Below, in pieces: positions 51,116 through 64,000 of a stretch of DNA of 64,000 nucleotides (positions are counted from its first letter, which is position 1; every line of letters begins with the position of its first letter). The notes below the pieces were generated by a model, which did not search any database, had not been told where the DNA came from, and worked only from the letters and a program-made list of their open reading frames with translations. Source of the stretch: Tomocerus qinae. Lineage: Eukaryota; Arthropoda; Collembola; Entomobryomorpha; Tomoceridae. The position numbers and the translations under genes are program-made. The DNA lies in assembly GCA_020055645.1 (NCBI GenBank), contig CM034550.1:7683501-7747500 (forward strand), given 5' to 3'.

Positions 51116-54100
51116 GTTCATCAGTGCGCTATGCGCATCTGCTTGGTATTGATATCCTAACACTATGCTCATCAGCTTATCAATGTCCAATAATTAAAAC
51201 CGAATAATAATGCATTTCACTACACCTTTTAGCAAATTGCACCTTGAACCATAGAGGGTGGCCTATTATCTAAATTCCATAAATATTCTTTAAACTAAAC
51301 AAACTTAAAAGGCTAGTCGTAAGTTCAATTAGTGGATTAATCTTAAATTGTAAACGACAGGTTTAAAAATTGTCATTGCTTTCTAAAGACATTTTAGACT
51401 GTTTTTAATTTCTCGGAATGGATTAATTTGATTCTACTTACTGATTAGTGCACTAATTTGAGAGAAGTGGGAGTAGATCAAGACTGAAAGCTTCAAACAG
51501 CAGAGTAAGTAAATTAAATTTTACATTACACTATCAAACATGTCGAGGTGATGGAAACCCGAAGAAATAATTTCATAGTGCATAATGTACAATTAACGTC
51601 GTGGTTTTGTTTGTGTAGGGATAGGTAAAATGCATGTAGTGTATATTATGAGATTAGCACTAAGTACGTTTATGATTATGATTGTGGTGTCCACTACTCA
51701 TGCTCGGAGGTAGGATTGGTTTAGAGTTTGGGTGAGCCAAGATAAAATGGGATGTGTGACAAGCTGTCTCTTACAGTAACCTCTCAAACTCTTATCATTT
51801 CTTTCAAACTGCTGTCAGGCTTTGCGAAAGATGATGGATGTTTGTATGCCATGAGATGTACATTCTAGTCATGGCGTAGTGTAGCAGAAAAATTTAACTT
51901 ACCATTCCTTTGTAAAGTGTGGTTGTGTGTGGCATTTGAATTTTGATACTTTTACCATGTCTCCTGATTTTAAATTTGGAAATTCATTTCTCTATAGGTG
52001 CGGGTGATATGACAAGACATGTCAAGTCTAGCATAGAGTCAAATATTTTACTCATAGTACTATTAATCATTTTTTACATCCGCTTAACTCTTTAAAAAGT
52101 AAAACTGACATGAAATTCATATTGAGCAGGTAGAATAGTAAAGGTAAGAACAAAAAGTGATTACTCGCAAACATCTTTTTGATTATTTGAGATAAGTTGC
52201 AAATTACTGTAACAAAAGAAAGATAGTAATTTAATCTGAAAGGCCCTTCCGAACTTTCAACACTTGATAAGAAGAATAAACAGAACAATAAAACACACGA
52301 ACATCTTTAATGAAAATGCTATCTCATCAAAGGAAGGAAGAAAGGCTCATGCAGAGAGCATTCAATTTCATTGAAATGAAGCAATTTAAGTCAAACAAGA
52401 TACTCAAGGTTGCCCAACAGAATTTAATAAGCGAATATTTCAACTGTCTACACTTCATCTGCCTATTTGACATCTAAATTGATATTGCATGTAGAAAAAT
52501 AGAGCTGAATTCTCTTCAATTTAACTAACTAGTCATCCCACACCATTGCATTCCATAATTTACACGTAATATAAATCTTATCATGACTTCATTTCTCTAC
52601 TAGTATATCCAAACATAACTTTTATTGTATTCCTCTCTGAATTAGTTTATACTTAAACATTCTTTCCTTACACACCTGTAGAAAGAAACACACAATAGAG
52701 ATGCATTGTACTCTCTCACGAGATCAGACAGAAAGAGGAAAATCAACTAAGACAGCAAGATCTGAACTAAATCAAGTTTTTTATTTCGAAAAAACTCATT
52801 ATACTTCCACTATAGTATTTAATAGTTTGAACTTACGATAGCCGATGCCCATGTGTAGTCCTTTAATTGCAACGTTTGGAATATCGTTTGGTTTAGTGGG
52901 CATAGGTAATTATCCTTTTATTCAACTATCTTACTTATCTTACCTACAGGTAACTATCTATCTATCTTAAATTAACATCTGCTCATCGTCATCCCTTCCC
53001 ATTGTTCATGCTAATGCAATTCAATGCAAAATTCAACTTGTTTTCAAGACTTTTGACTACTGCATACATTTCAATTAGACATAACTCATCATAAAGCAGT
53101 AGTGCGTGTTCCCTACTTATACATCCCTCCCTCCCACCCTCGCCCAACTATAGTACATTATTATTAAAACAGCATATGATATCCCGTGTGAAATAATTCG
53201 TGCACAATAATAACACAATCATCTAAAAGTACAACAATAGAAAACAAACAGAGAATCCAAATTTCACACTAGGATAAAATAATCATATGCTTTTCTCTGC
53301 AAAAGATAATTTTTTCGCGTGAGTCCATCATTCAAGTCATGAGTAATTCAAAGCTTATAGGTGGTCATTCTTCAGAAGGAAAACAGGAGCCCTGGAAATG
53401 AAAAACTGGAATTAAATAGATTGAGTTACATTATAATTTGATAAAAGTATTCAAACATGTTATGTTACGCTATACCTATTGTAGCCATATCAAATTTTCT
53501 GCAATCAGGGTGGCTCTGAACCCTTATCATTAAATTCTGCTTTGTTTCTCGCACAGAAAATTCACCTGCCTTCTTTTCTACCTTTACATTCTCATTGGTT
53601 CGGTAACTCTTCCCATCTTTCATTATTTTATTAGTAAACTCCACTATATAATTCCTCTCAAGTACACTTTACATTATTAAATGAGTTAGACTCTATTATT
53701 TATAAGATATATTCAGCCGGTGTAGCTTTGCGTGTTTTTCAGCTATTCGTCCACTTGAAATGTGCTGACTGACTTTTAGTTGGTTTTCCATTTTTTATAT
53801 CCCTAATGTAATGAAAGAGACTAGCTGAGAATGTATAATTGCGTACCTAAGCCTTTTCAATCTACTTACAACTAAACTAACGTAGCAATAAGTCTTTTCA
53901 AGTGGGGATTACTATCATTTAGAACTGATTATGTGTAGACATACATTATTATCGGTTACATAGAAATAGAAATTCTATGCAAAGTTAGATTCTCTCTAAA
54001 ACAAAACACTCCATTTTAACCACTGGAGTAATATTTAAACTCAAGCTAAGCAGACTGTGTGATTTGGCCAAGTACTCTCATCTTTTGTGTACTTTCTATA

Positions 54101-57100
54101 GAGATTTTGTAGTTATTGTTTCCTCTAAAGTATAGAAAATGAATCCTTTGCTCAAATGGAAAGTATTTGAAGATGGTATTTCTATGAATGTAAGCCAAAA
54201 GATGAAAGCCATTTGTTTGCTCGTTAACAAGACTTAAGTAAAGTTGTTTTCGAAATGAGGATTGTCAATTGGACCGAAATAAGATTCATGGGTTTACATG
54301 TCAGCCCTGCAAAGGAAAGCATAAAACATGTTCTTGTCTCTGTACATGGTAAAACAGGCAAGGTAAAATCTTATAGCGACTGTATAATATTAAGTACTTG
54401 TAAGTGTTTATTTTCTATTAGAATAGTTTTCAGATAATTTACTTGAAGAGGATGCCAGGAGTAAATAAGTAATGGATGGACGGATGGAGCAAATAATAAG
54501 ATGCAAGAAACTATATACAATAGACTTATTGTTAGTTACATTTAGGAAAGAGTCTTAAGAGTATTCTATTTTGTGTATAGCTATAACATTCCAGCCACTT
54601 GTCTCGTAGATCGGGAAATTTATTGCCTAATTGCATTTATTGGCTTCGCCAGATTTACTGTTTGCTATATTCTTTTTCAGTTCCTTCGTAGAGTCTTGGT
54701 TTTCATGTTTTGTACTTCCAAATAAACACTTATCTTGAATGTGTGGGTATATATACCTACTAAATCCATTAGAAATGAATATTGAAAGACTTATTATGTA
54801 TTATTGTTATGCAGTTGGACTGTATAAGGTGTCCATTGTGTGATACATGCATAAAAGATGAGAAAATGTTAAGGATTAGATGTGCTGTGTTGAAAGTGAT
54901 TAACTGAAGAGTATGCAGGGAATCAATTAACATCTAATTGGAAAATTAGTATAGGACCTTTTATGGATAGGGGACAATTCTTTTTTAAAGTGATTTATTT
55001 GCGAGTTACTTGCGTTTTGATAGCAATTATTTTCTTGGAGAATAGAGAGTCAACGAGCATGTCGTAAAATAATTATAATTGAGTTGATGTCTAATATGTG
55101 ATATGATGTGACATGAATGGAAAAACTCTTCTTGGAAAACTGTCTTTGGATTTTTAGGGAGGGGTTGAGGACAATACGTCAAATATTCCAAATGAGCACA
55201 TGTTGATGTAACCAACAAAACTAATTTGAAAAATTGTCTTGCCATAGAATTGTAAATTAAACCTTTTCTATATATCTATAGGTCAAACCTCTTTGTCCAG
55301 TTCAATTCATATTATAAATCCTCCGAGAAAGTTTCTTTTCTATATACATACTCTTTGCCCACACATTTCAAGTCACAGAAAGTGAATAATTGCAGACTAG
55401 AGACGGTAGGGACAAAACCACATCTAGATTGTACCAGAACAAACAAAATAAACGATGTAATACAATCTGTTTACAGTTCACAGTCCTACCCTGAATGAAT
55501 TTACTCTTGATAAATGTGAATCTGCCTCTTGATGATACTGATGATTAGTCGGGTGATTTTATACTGATAAGAAATTGGAATTTTCTACCTACACTACTAC
55601 TCTTTTATTCCTACTAAGAAACAACAAAAGCTATTTACAATTCTGCTCATATTTTCAAAGAACCATTCTTGTAATGCTATTCAGACTTCAGACATACAAT
55701 CATGTAGTCACTAATGTATTCACCAAAAGACAATTTCAAACAAAATATATGCATAGCATTTGTTTTTAATGGGGAAATTGAATTTTTAAAACTTTTAGTC
55801 ATTTTTTGTCAAATTATGTGGGGAAGAGTCATCTATAAATTAGTGCTAGTAAAAGAAATTCAAATAGTGAATTAAAATTTTAAGTAGTGAATTGTTGAAA
55901 AATATTTTTTGTGGATGAAACAGTAAATTTTGATTTTCCAAGCTTGTATTGTACTCAAAGTTGGCAAAACCTTCAGAAATGTTATTTTACTATTCTGTAA
56001 TATAAAAATTATCAAAAGTAAATGAAAAATTATACGAATCATGTTTAAAGAAGGTAAAAAAATAAAACAACTGTACAAGATATAGGAGGACTTGATTGGT
56101 GTAAACGAAGAGGTCAATTTGGTGAGTAAATAGTTTAAGTGGAGTAAGAATTGTGATTCAAGAGACGAAGTGACGAATCCCAAGACTACTTTTCACTGAG
56201 CCCATAAGTTAGATGATGAATGCGAAGAGAAGTGCGGGGCGACAGGATCATTTGTCTCTGTGGGATCTTGATATGTAATGTAAGCTCATCGTCAGATCAC
56301 ATTCAGTCCGTGAGAGATGCGATACTATGATATGTGTAGTTATGTTATGTTATTATTCGATAAGACTCGTCCTACACTAACAGATAACATTCAGACATAC
56401 TACGACAGTTCTACTGGTTTTCTTTGCTGGGACTATTTGTATTTCCACTCGATTAACATAATACAATTATTAGTAACAAATATTCCAACTGCACGTACTT
56501 CTTCAACTACTTACACTAGTTACTCTCATGCCAATTCAAAAGATACAAACAGATAACAAGCGATTCTATTTCGTGCCCATCCCGACCTTAAAAAGGTTAA
56601 AACAAGAAAAGGGACACGACCCGACCTACACTTACCTACAAAAACCTAAATAAACTATGCAATGGACATTATTAAGTAACTTTATATTTTACAATCATTA
56701 TCTCCATCCGGGACTTTGGACTTGTCTTGACAAACTCGCTGCTCATTTATACTATCCCATTAGATAACTACACTCGACTGACTCAGATGAAATGCACACC
56801 ATTCTGTCAAGAGTATCCTTTTTCAACTCTCCTAGTTAAATTCAGGTTTAAGTGTCTAGGCACTCGAGAATACTCAAAAATTACAAATTGTCATTTTACT
56901 TCAGCTCCTGCTCCACCCTGTCTTTCTAGTTACACTCTCTCATTTGTCTTTGTCCAATCACTTACACAACTGCCTATGCAATCTAATCTACATTAATAAC
57001 TCATATCAGTCAATCAATCATCAATAACTACACATTAACATTAACATTCTACCATTCGTTTCATCAATCTAATAAAAAACTGTTCGCCTACATTTTAACA

Positions 57101-59324
57101 TGGTGAAACATTTTGTTTTCGATTATTTCAACAACAAATGAAACTAAATATAATGAAATAATATTTTATTTTTCAATTGTCTCTGAACAAAAATGAACGT
57201 GGCACCTAAAGAAGTATATGATAAAATACTCTGAAGAAGAAAATTAATTTTACGGTATTCAGTGAGAATATAAAAAAATTGGACAAAACTCTTTTGTTTG
57301 TAATTAATTGATTTAATTTAACCATGCCAGAATATTTGCCCATTGACTGTCATTGAATAATGCTAATTTGCTGATATCCTCCAAGCAGTTTTTGAACAAC
57401 AATCTTTTTCCGTTTTCCAAATGACATTAGCTACTGGAGAGCACGCTCGACAACAAAGGGCAGTTTAATTTGTAGTTTTAAGTAACAATAGAGGTAGAGA
57501 GTAGCCATTGGGCAAGCAATAGTATTAGTCATGATTATAGATATACTTATTGTGCAATAACTTTTGTTCTGTTTCTACGAATTGAGTAATTGCAATAAGT
57601 AAAAGGTGATTTGCCATTAAAGTTAAAGACATCCTGTCGAATATATTCACATTTGCAGTGAAATGGAAAGTGGAAATTGTGCCAAAGAACAAAAAGAAGT
57701 TCCACGAAAATTGGTACATAGCAGAAGCAAACAAATGGAATGACCTGTAACACATATGGTGAAGGTAGCAATTGAAACGGAGAGTAATTGAAATAGGGAA
57801 GGGAGCTGTATGATTACAGTCGTACTAATAATAGTACAATAACAAACGGTTAAACATTTAATCATACGTCTGCAATGGAAATAGCTTCTTTAAAGAATGG
57901 AACACACAAGTACAGTTGTTTGGCCCATGCGAGAACTTAACACAATCACTGTCTCCACCTGCATACCTTAGCGATATATCCTAGTCAAATGTTAGTTTAA
58001 ATTATATTAGAGACAGTTGTACTCTAATTTAAAGGACATGTGTACCGGAAAGGTAAAAACGTTCACAAACAAATTCATGAAATACCTTGGAGGATTATTT
58101 ACTAGTCCTACCCGAGAATACAAAACTTAAAATTCAATGCAAACCCCAAAATTCCAAAAATATTCCAAAAATATACCATAATGTTAATAATTAACATATT
58201 CCTTGTGATATTATTTGTTATGCAACTTACAACTATGAGATAAATGATACATTTTATATTCATGACGTTTGTAATTATTATCCGACCAAGTCAATCTACT
58301 AATTTATGTTATAGTAAATATAATTTATAACAATGCAGTAAATACTTTTGGGTTTTAAAACACACAAATTCATTTTTTTAATTAATTTGAAAATTTATGT
58401 TACAAATGTATGTTATTTTAGAAATGTGTGTTGCAATAGAAGAATTTCATGTGAAATATGATTACTTGGATACAAAGTTGTCTGTATTGAGAAAGCAGGG
58501 TTAGGAGGAAGGCCAAGAGTATTGAATATTGAGTTGTCAGCTAATTTGTCACTGCTAGTGGATTAAATTAGTGTGCATGCATAGAACAGTTATAAATAGT
58601 TTTAGATAAGCTGAGTAACACGTTAGGCCATCCTTCTACTATTTGCTTAGTGGATCAACCTACAAGTGTTCCACATTTCCGTGTACATTGTAGGGATAAG
58701 TACACTTCTTATTTGAAGCAGTAGTAAGTAAGGTGTACTTTAGAAAGAGAAGTGAGCATGTTAGTCGTAAGGAGATAAAGATAGAAAGACAATAAATTGT
58801 ATTGTGTTACTTGATTTTATAAGCGTCCCATTGTGTTTTGAGTAGGGCTTTGCATTATTCAATTGAATGGGAAAGATTATGACAGATAATCTAAGGAGTG
58901 AAATTAAGCAGTGTGTATAATAAAAGTATTATAACATGGACAATAGGTCCAAGATAATCTGACCATGGCCATGCCAGTCAATTGAAGTCAATGCAATTGG
59001 ACAAAATGAATCAACACAAGTTTTCTCAGGTGTAAATGTAAAGGACTGGCATGTGTTTCCTCTTACTATTTCGTGTATTTCATTTAAATTGAATTGGGAA
59101 CTGCCAAGCACTGACACTTCATCGCTTTGTGAAGACCATCTTGTATCAACAGGGACTTAAACCCAATGTCATGTCAGGAGACTATAGCATTACTAACTTA
59201 TATACTTATTACCTCCACTTTTACACCAAGGCACGATTGCTCATTGTTGTTCTACATTCTACTGTCCACTTCAGGAATACTTGCATAATAGGGGAAGCTA
59301 TATGCCCAACCACCTTGATTCTTA
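51116..59324. other. Anonymous DNA, no recognised gene
   Basis: No gene, RNA or transposon is recognised. A minus-strand frame of 103 codons (55872-56183) starts at TTG, is rich in Leu, Ile, Phe and Ser, and appears compositional. A short C-rich tract lies near 53125-53150. The plus strand is C/T-rich around 56.7-57.0 kb and G-rich around 58.45-58.75 kb. Confidence 0.55.
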
Positions 59325-59657
59325 ATGAAGATAAAAAGCTCTAAGAGGATTACGAGATTAGTGACAGAACCACTTCATTACACTCCTTACAGATGCTCCC
59401 TATACATCTGTACTAACTTACACTCTAATTCTATTTTCTATCTACTACACTCAAACATATGGACTCTGCTACGTGTAGGTGATGAACATCCTAGACCTTG
59501 TATTGACGCGACCGATTATCTATTAAATCAGTATATCCCTTATAGTTTATCACTATACGACACTCATTATTGTGATCGTATTGGCGATTGTGATTCTTGC
59601 TTGGGGATTTCATTAGCTACTTCATCCAAGTCAAATAAATACAAATCCAGTTTCTAG
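59325..59657 (+). CDS. Candidate ATG-started open frame of 110 codons, unassigned
   Basis: A true ATG opens a 110-residue frame. The N-terminal 12 residues are basic, the middle (20-50) is Tyr/Leu/Ser/Asn-rich, and the last third contains five Cys and several Asp, His and Tyr residues in a balanced, protein-like mixture ending in a Ser/Lys-rich tail. The Cys spacing does not match a zinc-finger or knottin pattern I recognise. An overlapping 71-codon frame in another phase precedes it (59129-59344). The plus strand is C-rich here, which lowers stop frequency, so chance is still the likelier explanation. It is one of the two best coding candidates in the window. Confidence 0.14.
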   Translation: MKIKSSKRITRLVTEPLHYTPYRCSLYICTNLHSNSIFYLLHSNIWTLLRVGDEHPRPCIDATDYLLNQYIPYSLSLYDTHYCDRIGDCDSCLGISLATSSKSNKYKSSF

Positions 59658-62600
59658 AATTTAAAAATTTTAATCTACTAAGACAGCTTTTATAACTCCA
59701 AATTATAACGTGCGATAAATGCAGCACTATTGAAATTTCAAATCCTACACCATTAGATATCTGCATTATATTTTTCTTGTTTCATTTTGTTACATTTATA
59801 ACAAGCAAAAATGTAGACATTATTGACACTTACATAGATCTGTCACATTTTGACTTGTGAGTGAACATTTTATAAACAAAGCAATTGTCAGTGTAGTGGC
59901 CGCTGAAGCAATGTGAGAATAGTAGAAAATATGTAAAGATGCAGTTGCTGTTTTGAAAAATCCTGCAAACCACTTCTTTTGGATTAATTTTTGAAAGATT
60001 CTTCAAGTTGATTTGATATTCCTTGGGGAACAGGATTCCAGTAGATGAAATAGGATGGTTGGTTAAAATTGGACAAAATCGATTTCTTCCTGGAAAAAAT
60101 CAGTTTCGTCCAGACTTAAGTTGACAATTTCGTTCATGGGTAAAACTAATTTTATTCTGGACAGTAACCATTTCTTTCGAACAATATGCAACCCTTTTGG
60201 GGAATCACTGTAAAATGCTTTCAGAGAATTAAATAAATAGAACTTCTTGCACCTCCTATGTATCTTAATTTATTGTAATTGCGTAGTTTTTTCGCATTGT
60301 AATTTCAATTTTGTTTTTCATGAATTAGTTCTACAGCTCAAATTAGGTCATAAATATCGCCATTACTTCATTAATGTGTACCTATCATAATTGGATTAGA
60401 TTATCTGTATTTTAATTGAAAATATTTTGTTGAAAATATATTACTCAAACATTTTTAGTAGACATGCACAGTTGAGTCTACGTAATATAGTTTTGTTGTA
60501 CAATTTAGAAGTAGAATGGAGGGAGGTGTTGTATATGATAGGATAACAAATAAGAGAACATGGGAAAGGTCAAGCTAATTTTTCTTGTACTTTTCTGGTA
60601 ATAATGATAGTTAGCCGAGTCAGAGTTATCATGTAGTGTTTCTATAATAGCTGCAAGTCCTCTTCGTCGGTGCGGTACTCCTTTTCTATTTATCTATCTG
60701 CCTGTGTGACTTTATGAATGAGTGACTGAGAACCCCTAGTAGGACAACAGACCAGACAGGATGATGATAATTCATTTTGCTTTCCCCTTATTTTCTTTCC
60801 CAGGCAAAGCCTTCCAAAATACGATTGTCATTCTGTTCTGTTCAGGTGTAATCTATTCTATTGTCGTAAGTAGCTACACCGTTTCAGCATTACTTTCCTA
60901 TTCTACTTCAATATTCTATCGTTATAAACACCAACAATGTTATCAGACCCTATTATATAATAACAATGCAACAAACTATATTATTTGTTGTGTATATTTA
61001 CAGCAACTACTCAGAACCATAAATAAGTGAAGTAACAAGCCAATAAACCACACAGCAATGCATTATCATTTTATTTAAACTGGAAAATAGAAAATAATAG
61101 AGAAAAGTGTTAACTGTAATTCATCCCCAGGTTATAGACCTACCCAAGTCCGTTAAACCTTATAAGTCTATCTACAAGTTTGTATTTTCTAGGCTTGTTT
61201 GGTATTCCTTGACCTATTTAATAATTTCATAATTGTATAAAATTATACTTGCATGTGAGCAATATGGGTTTGTGTTGCGTAACTTGTATATAGTGACGTG
61301 ATAAATAAGTGTGTAATGTTAAGATACAGAGAATGAAGCAACAGATGTAATTTGAGTTGACTTGTGTGATCTGTTAACTGCGGGTAGTAATGTAAGTCAA
61401 GTCTAGATTGGGAATGAATGCTCAACAATTTAGTCTGAATGCGGAATAGTCAGTTATGTGTGTATTATGTGCTCAGAATAGTTAGAATTACTGGAGAGAA
61501 TAGAAAAGGGAAGATGCGAAGGAATGATATGAAGATACGCTGTGCCATCCCGCTGACAAAACATAGTTAAGGTGTGAATAGCAACTGCAGATGAGATTTT
61601 GTGACACCCGCTTGAGATATTACTGTAAATTCCACAGTTTAAATTTAGCCTACCCGACTCATTCTTTCTGACAGAGTTGTAATAAAAATATTATCCCCGT
61701 AGCAGACGAAATTATGTCCTCTAGCCAATGTTGACGTTAGGGAATACTAATTACCTTGTGTATTACTTTAAGAAAATCAACTTATGCCTAATTTCTAATT
61801 TATTAACACCATTTTAGATTGTACACTATACCTTAAGCATCTATAGTGTGATCTGTAATCTAAAAAACACTTTTCGTAGACTAAATTACATGAATTATTG
61901 TCAAATTGTTAATATTTCCTTAGAATACCTGCGTAAATACTTCATTAATAATATAGGCCTTGGCAAATAGTTTGCAAATATGTTTTTGATTTTTTACTTC
62001 ATGCTAATTTTGACCAAACAAAGCTAATCATCTGTTGTTCGGAACGTAAAACGTTTCTTTTAAGCATTTTTAGCATGCATTAAATATGTACCCGAAAATC
62101 TGGTATCTAAAATCGGAATTTTTGGCCACTTGGACCATTTTTGAATACAATGGATGTGAATGTGACTTTAGTTTTTAATCCACAGCTTGAAGGAAGATTT
62201 TTTCATAAATATATTTATTTATTCAGAACACGACACACACTTTTGCAAAATTTAGTTAGCCTTCAACGGTCATGGTTTCTGCAAAACTCGGTCTTCCCCC
62301 TTGGTACCGATAATTCATCATTCTTCTGAACTAATAAAATCAGACATCATCAGGAAGCTAATCACCTGTATAATATAAATCACCTGGTATTTATGAATAC
62401 TGGTAAGGTTACATTTGAAGGCTTCCAATATTGCAATATTTCATTTAGGCATTGAGTGTAATTGTTGTTTTTAATATTGATGATACCATATTAAGTATAG
62501 CTTATGAATAACAGAGTACAAACTATATTAGTCTATCAATTTATGGTAGGGTCTGAATGAAGGCGTGCGATGAGTTAAGCAAAAACACTTATTGAATTGA

Positions 62601-64000
62601 ATTACATCGTGGGAGATTGAGATTAGCTCATGAAGATCTTAAAGACCTAGAAATAAATAGCCCTTTCTCAATCGCAGCTGCATTTGTAATAGTAAACTAC
62701 ATTTTGGTATCTCCACAGCGTATCTAAATGAGAATACCTATATTTGAGATAGAGAAGAATGTTAGATATTGATTCAAGTCGGTATGATTGGTAAGTTACG
62801 TAAAGGCACAATGCAGGAACACATTAAGGCGAGAGTGGCTTTAATAAATACAGATATGTGTGACTGACTGACTGATGTTATTTGTAGATAGGATACATAT
62901 TAGACTGCATGGAGAATTGAAGTAGAAATCTAAGAATGTGTTCCCTTGATTCGATCCGATAGATGTAAATTGTAATGTGATGAGCTTTGCACTTTATGGA
63001 CTTGGACCCATGGAGAGACTTTATTGAAAATCATTGGGGGTGCCCTGCATTACTCTCTAACCCTAAAATAGAATTGCCTCTACAGATAATCCACGACAAG
63101 GGAAGGAAATGCAACTTCTTACATTTATTATCTATTTCTCCATCTTATTGTAATCTCTGGTGTAGAGAACCTTCAGACTCTATCTCTGAACAAATGTTAC
63201 ACAATTGATAACGTTAAACTATATTATGCATAGTTAAGTGGGGACCTTCGATGGCCATTTATTCCGCTTATACGGGAGCTTGAATTCTATCTTTACTTGA
63301 GCATAATAGCTTTTCTCACTACCTATACAAGATGTAAAATTCATGCAGTACATTTAAAAATCCACTTTTGGTGCTTTCTAGTCCGACTTTAAAGTTTTAT
63401 GGTCCAAAACAGGGAAAATCCTTTCAGAGACTACGGTAAAACGTTTACTATGTTAAATTAGGTCAAAAGTTTTCAATTTCTTGAATTTTTAGACAAAAAA
63501 ATCCTTTTTTTCTATATGAAAGTATCTTTTGGTTTAAAAATAACAATCCCACCAACAGGAAATTAGAAAAGCTGTGTTTCCATCCTATAGGTTTGGTTTG
63601 GACATTTTAATGGTGGGAACTATTGCAGGTAAATTGTTTAATTGTCGTAAATACAAATTGAATAATCTTTAATAGTTTCCTAGTACAGAACAGAGATCAT
63701 AATTGCAATTATTCTGCGTAAGGCTATAAGTAACCGTTTGGAGAAGCAAAACGATGAAAATAGCCTTGTGGTTGGTATTCACCTGTAGCTTACTGATTCA
63801 TGGACAATAGTTCACATACACATCACAAGCGCAAGCAATCAATTCATCACATCAGATCTATCAGTGAAATTGTTGGAATCGGAATGTAAAATAGATTTCG
63901 TGTCGAGTCGTGACTTAGGTGTAACCTCACAAGCAGAGAAACTCATTGGCGAGCCACGGGACTCTTTCGTTTTCATCTGCCTCTTCCCCGTCAACACATC
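59658..64000. other. Anonymous DNA, no recognised gene
   Basis: Open frames remain below 90 codons (for example 60761-61030 plus and 62987-63208 plus) and show no family features. No inverted repeat with target duplication was found here. Confidence 0.55.

Noticed and set aside
55872-56183. 103-codon minus-strand frame rich in Leu, Ile and Phe
   Set aside because: Non-ATG start and an A/G-rich plus strand explain both the length and the hydrophobicity.
60060-60185. Apparent inverted repeat around GGACAAAATCGATTT and TTTTATTCTGGAC
   Set aside because: Complementarity is too patchy and no flanking duplication was found.

Overview
This window looks like a gene-poor stretch of an AT-rich eukaryotic nuclear genome, most likely from an invertebrate animal. 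In 64 kb there is no long open reading frame, no operon-like gene packing, no recognisable rRNA or tRNA, and no protein I can assign to a family. The longest open frame is 171 codons and contains no methionine. What can be supported is a set of non-autonomous DNA-transposon-like elements, several old tandem duplications, microsatellites and unusual compositional structure. The species cannot be determined from sequence alone. The animal assignment rests on the transposon types (TA-flanked Tc1/mariner-like and TTA-flanked PIF/Harbinger-like) and is an inference.

Layout. 1-4.0 kb: anonymous AT-rich DNA with two weak open frames. 4.04-4.37 kb: a foldback element with almost identical arms, followed at 4.66-4.79 kb by a small inverted-repeat pair. 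4.8-33.8 kb: anonymous DNA with short, sharply strand-asymmetric domains (G-rich/C-poor near 5.2 and 12.8 kb; C-rich/G-poor near 12.0 and 27.2 kb), a 115-bp duplication at 12.4 kb, and short microsatellites. 33.8-34.7 kb: a diverged 290-bp tandem duplication whose second copy is interrupted by a 318-bp TA-flanked MITE. 39.9-41.8 kb: a 184-bp duplication lying against a 1,534-bp TA-flanked inverted-repeat element, which itself carries a nested 227-bp TA-flanked MITE. 43.2-44.5 kb: two more foldback elements about 760 bp apart, one with a perfect 95-bp hairpin. 49.5-50.1 kb: three diverged tandem units of roughly 165-186 bp. 50.97-51.11 kb: a 140-bp TTA-flanked MITE. 51-64 kb: anonymous DNA with one ATG-started 110-codon open frame at 59.3 kb.

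Functionally there is no gene set to describe as a pathway. The most interesting material is structural: a foldback family with members 40 kb apart that share a terminal motif, nested transposon insertions that give a relative chronology, and the alternating strand skew, which also predicts where the spurious long open frames fall. All coding calls are low confidence and could only be settled with transcript data or homology searches.
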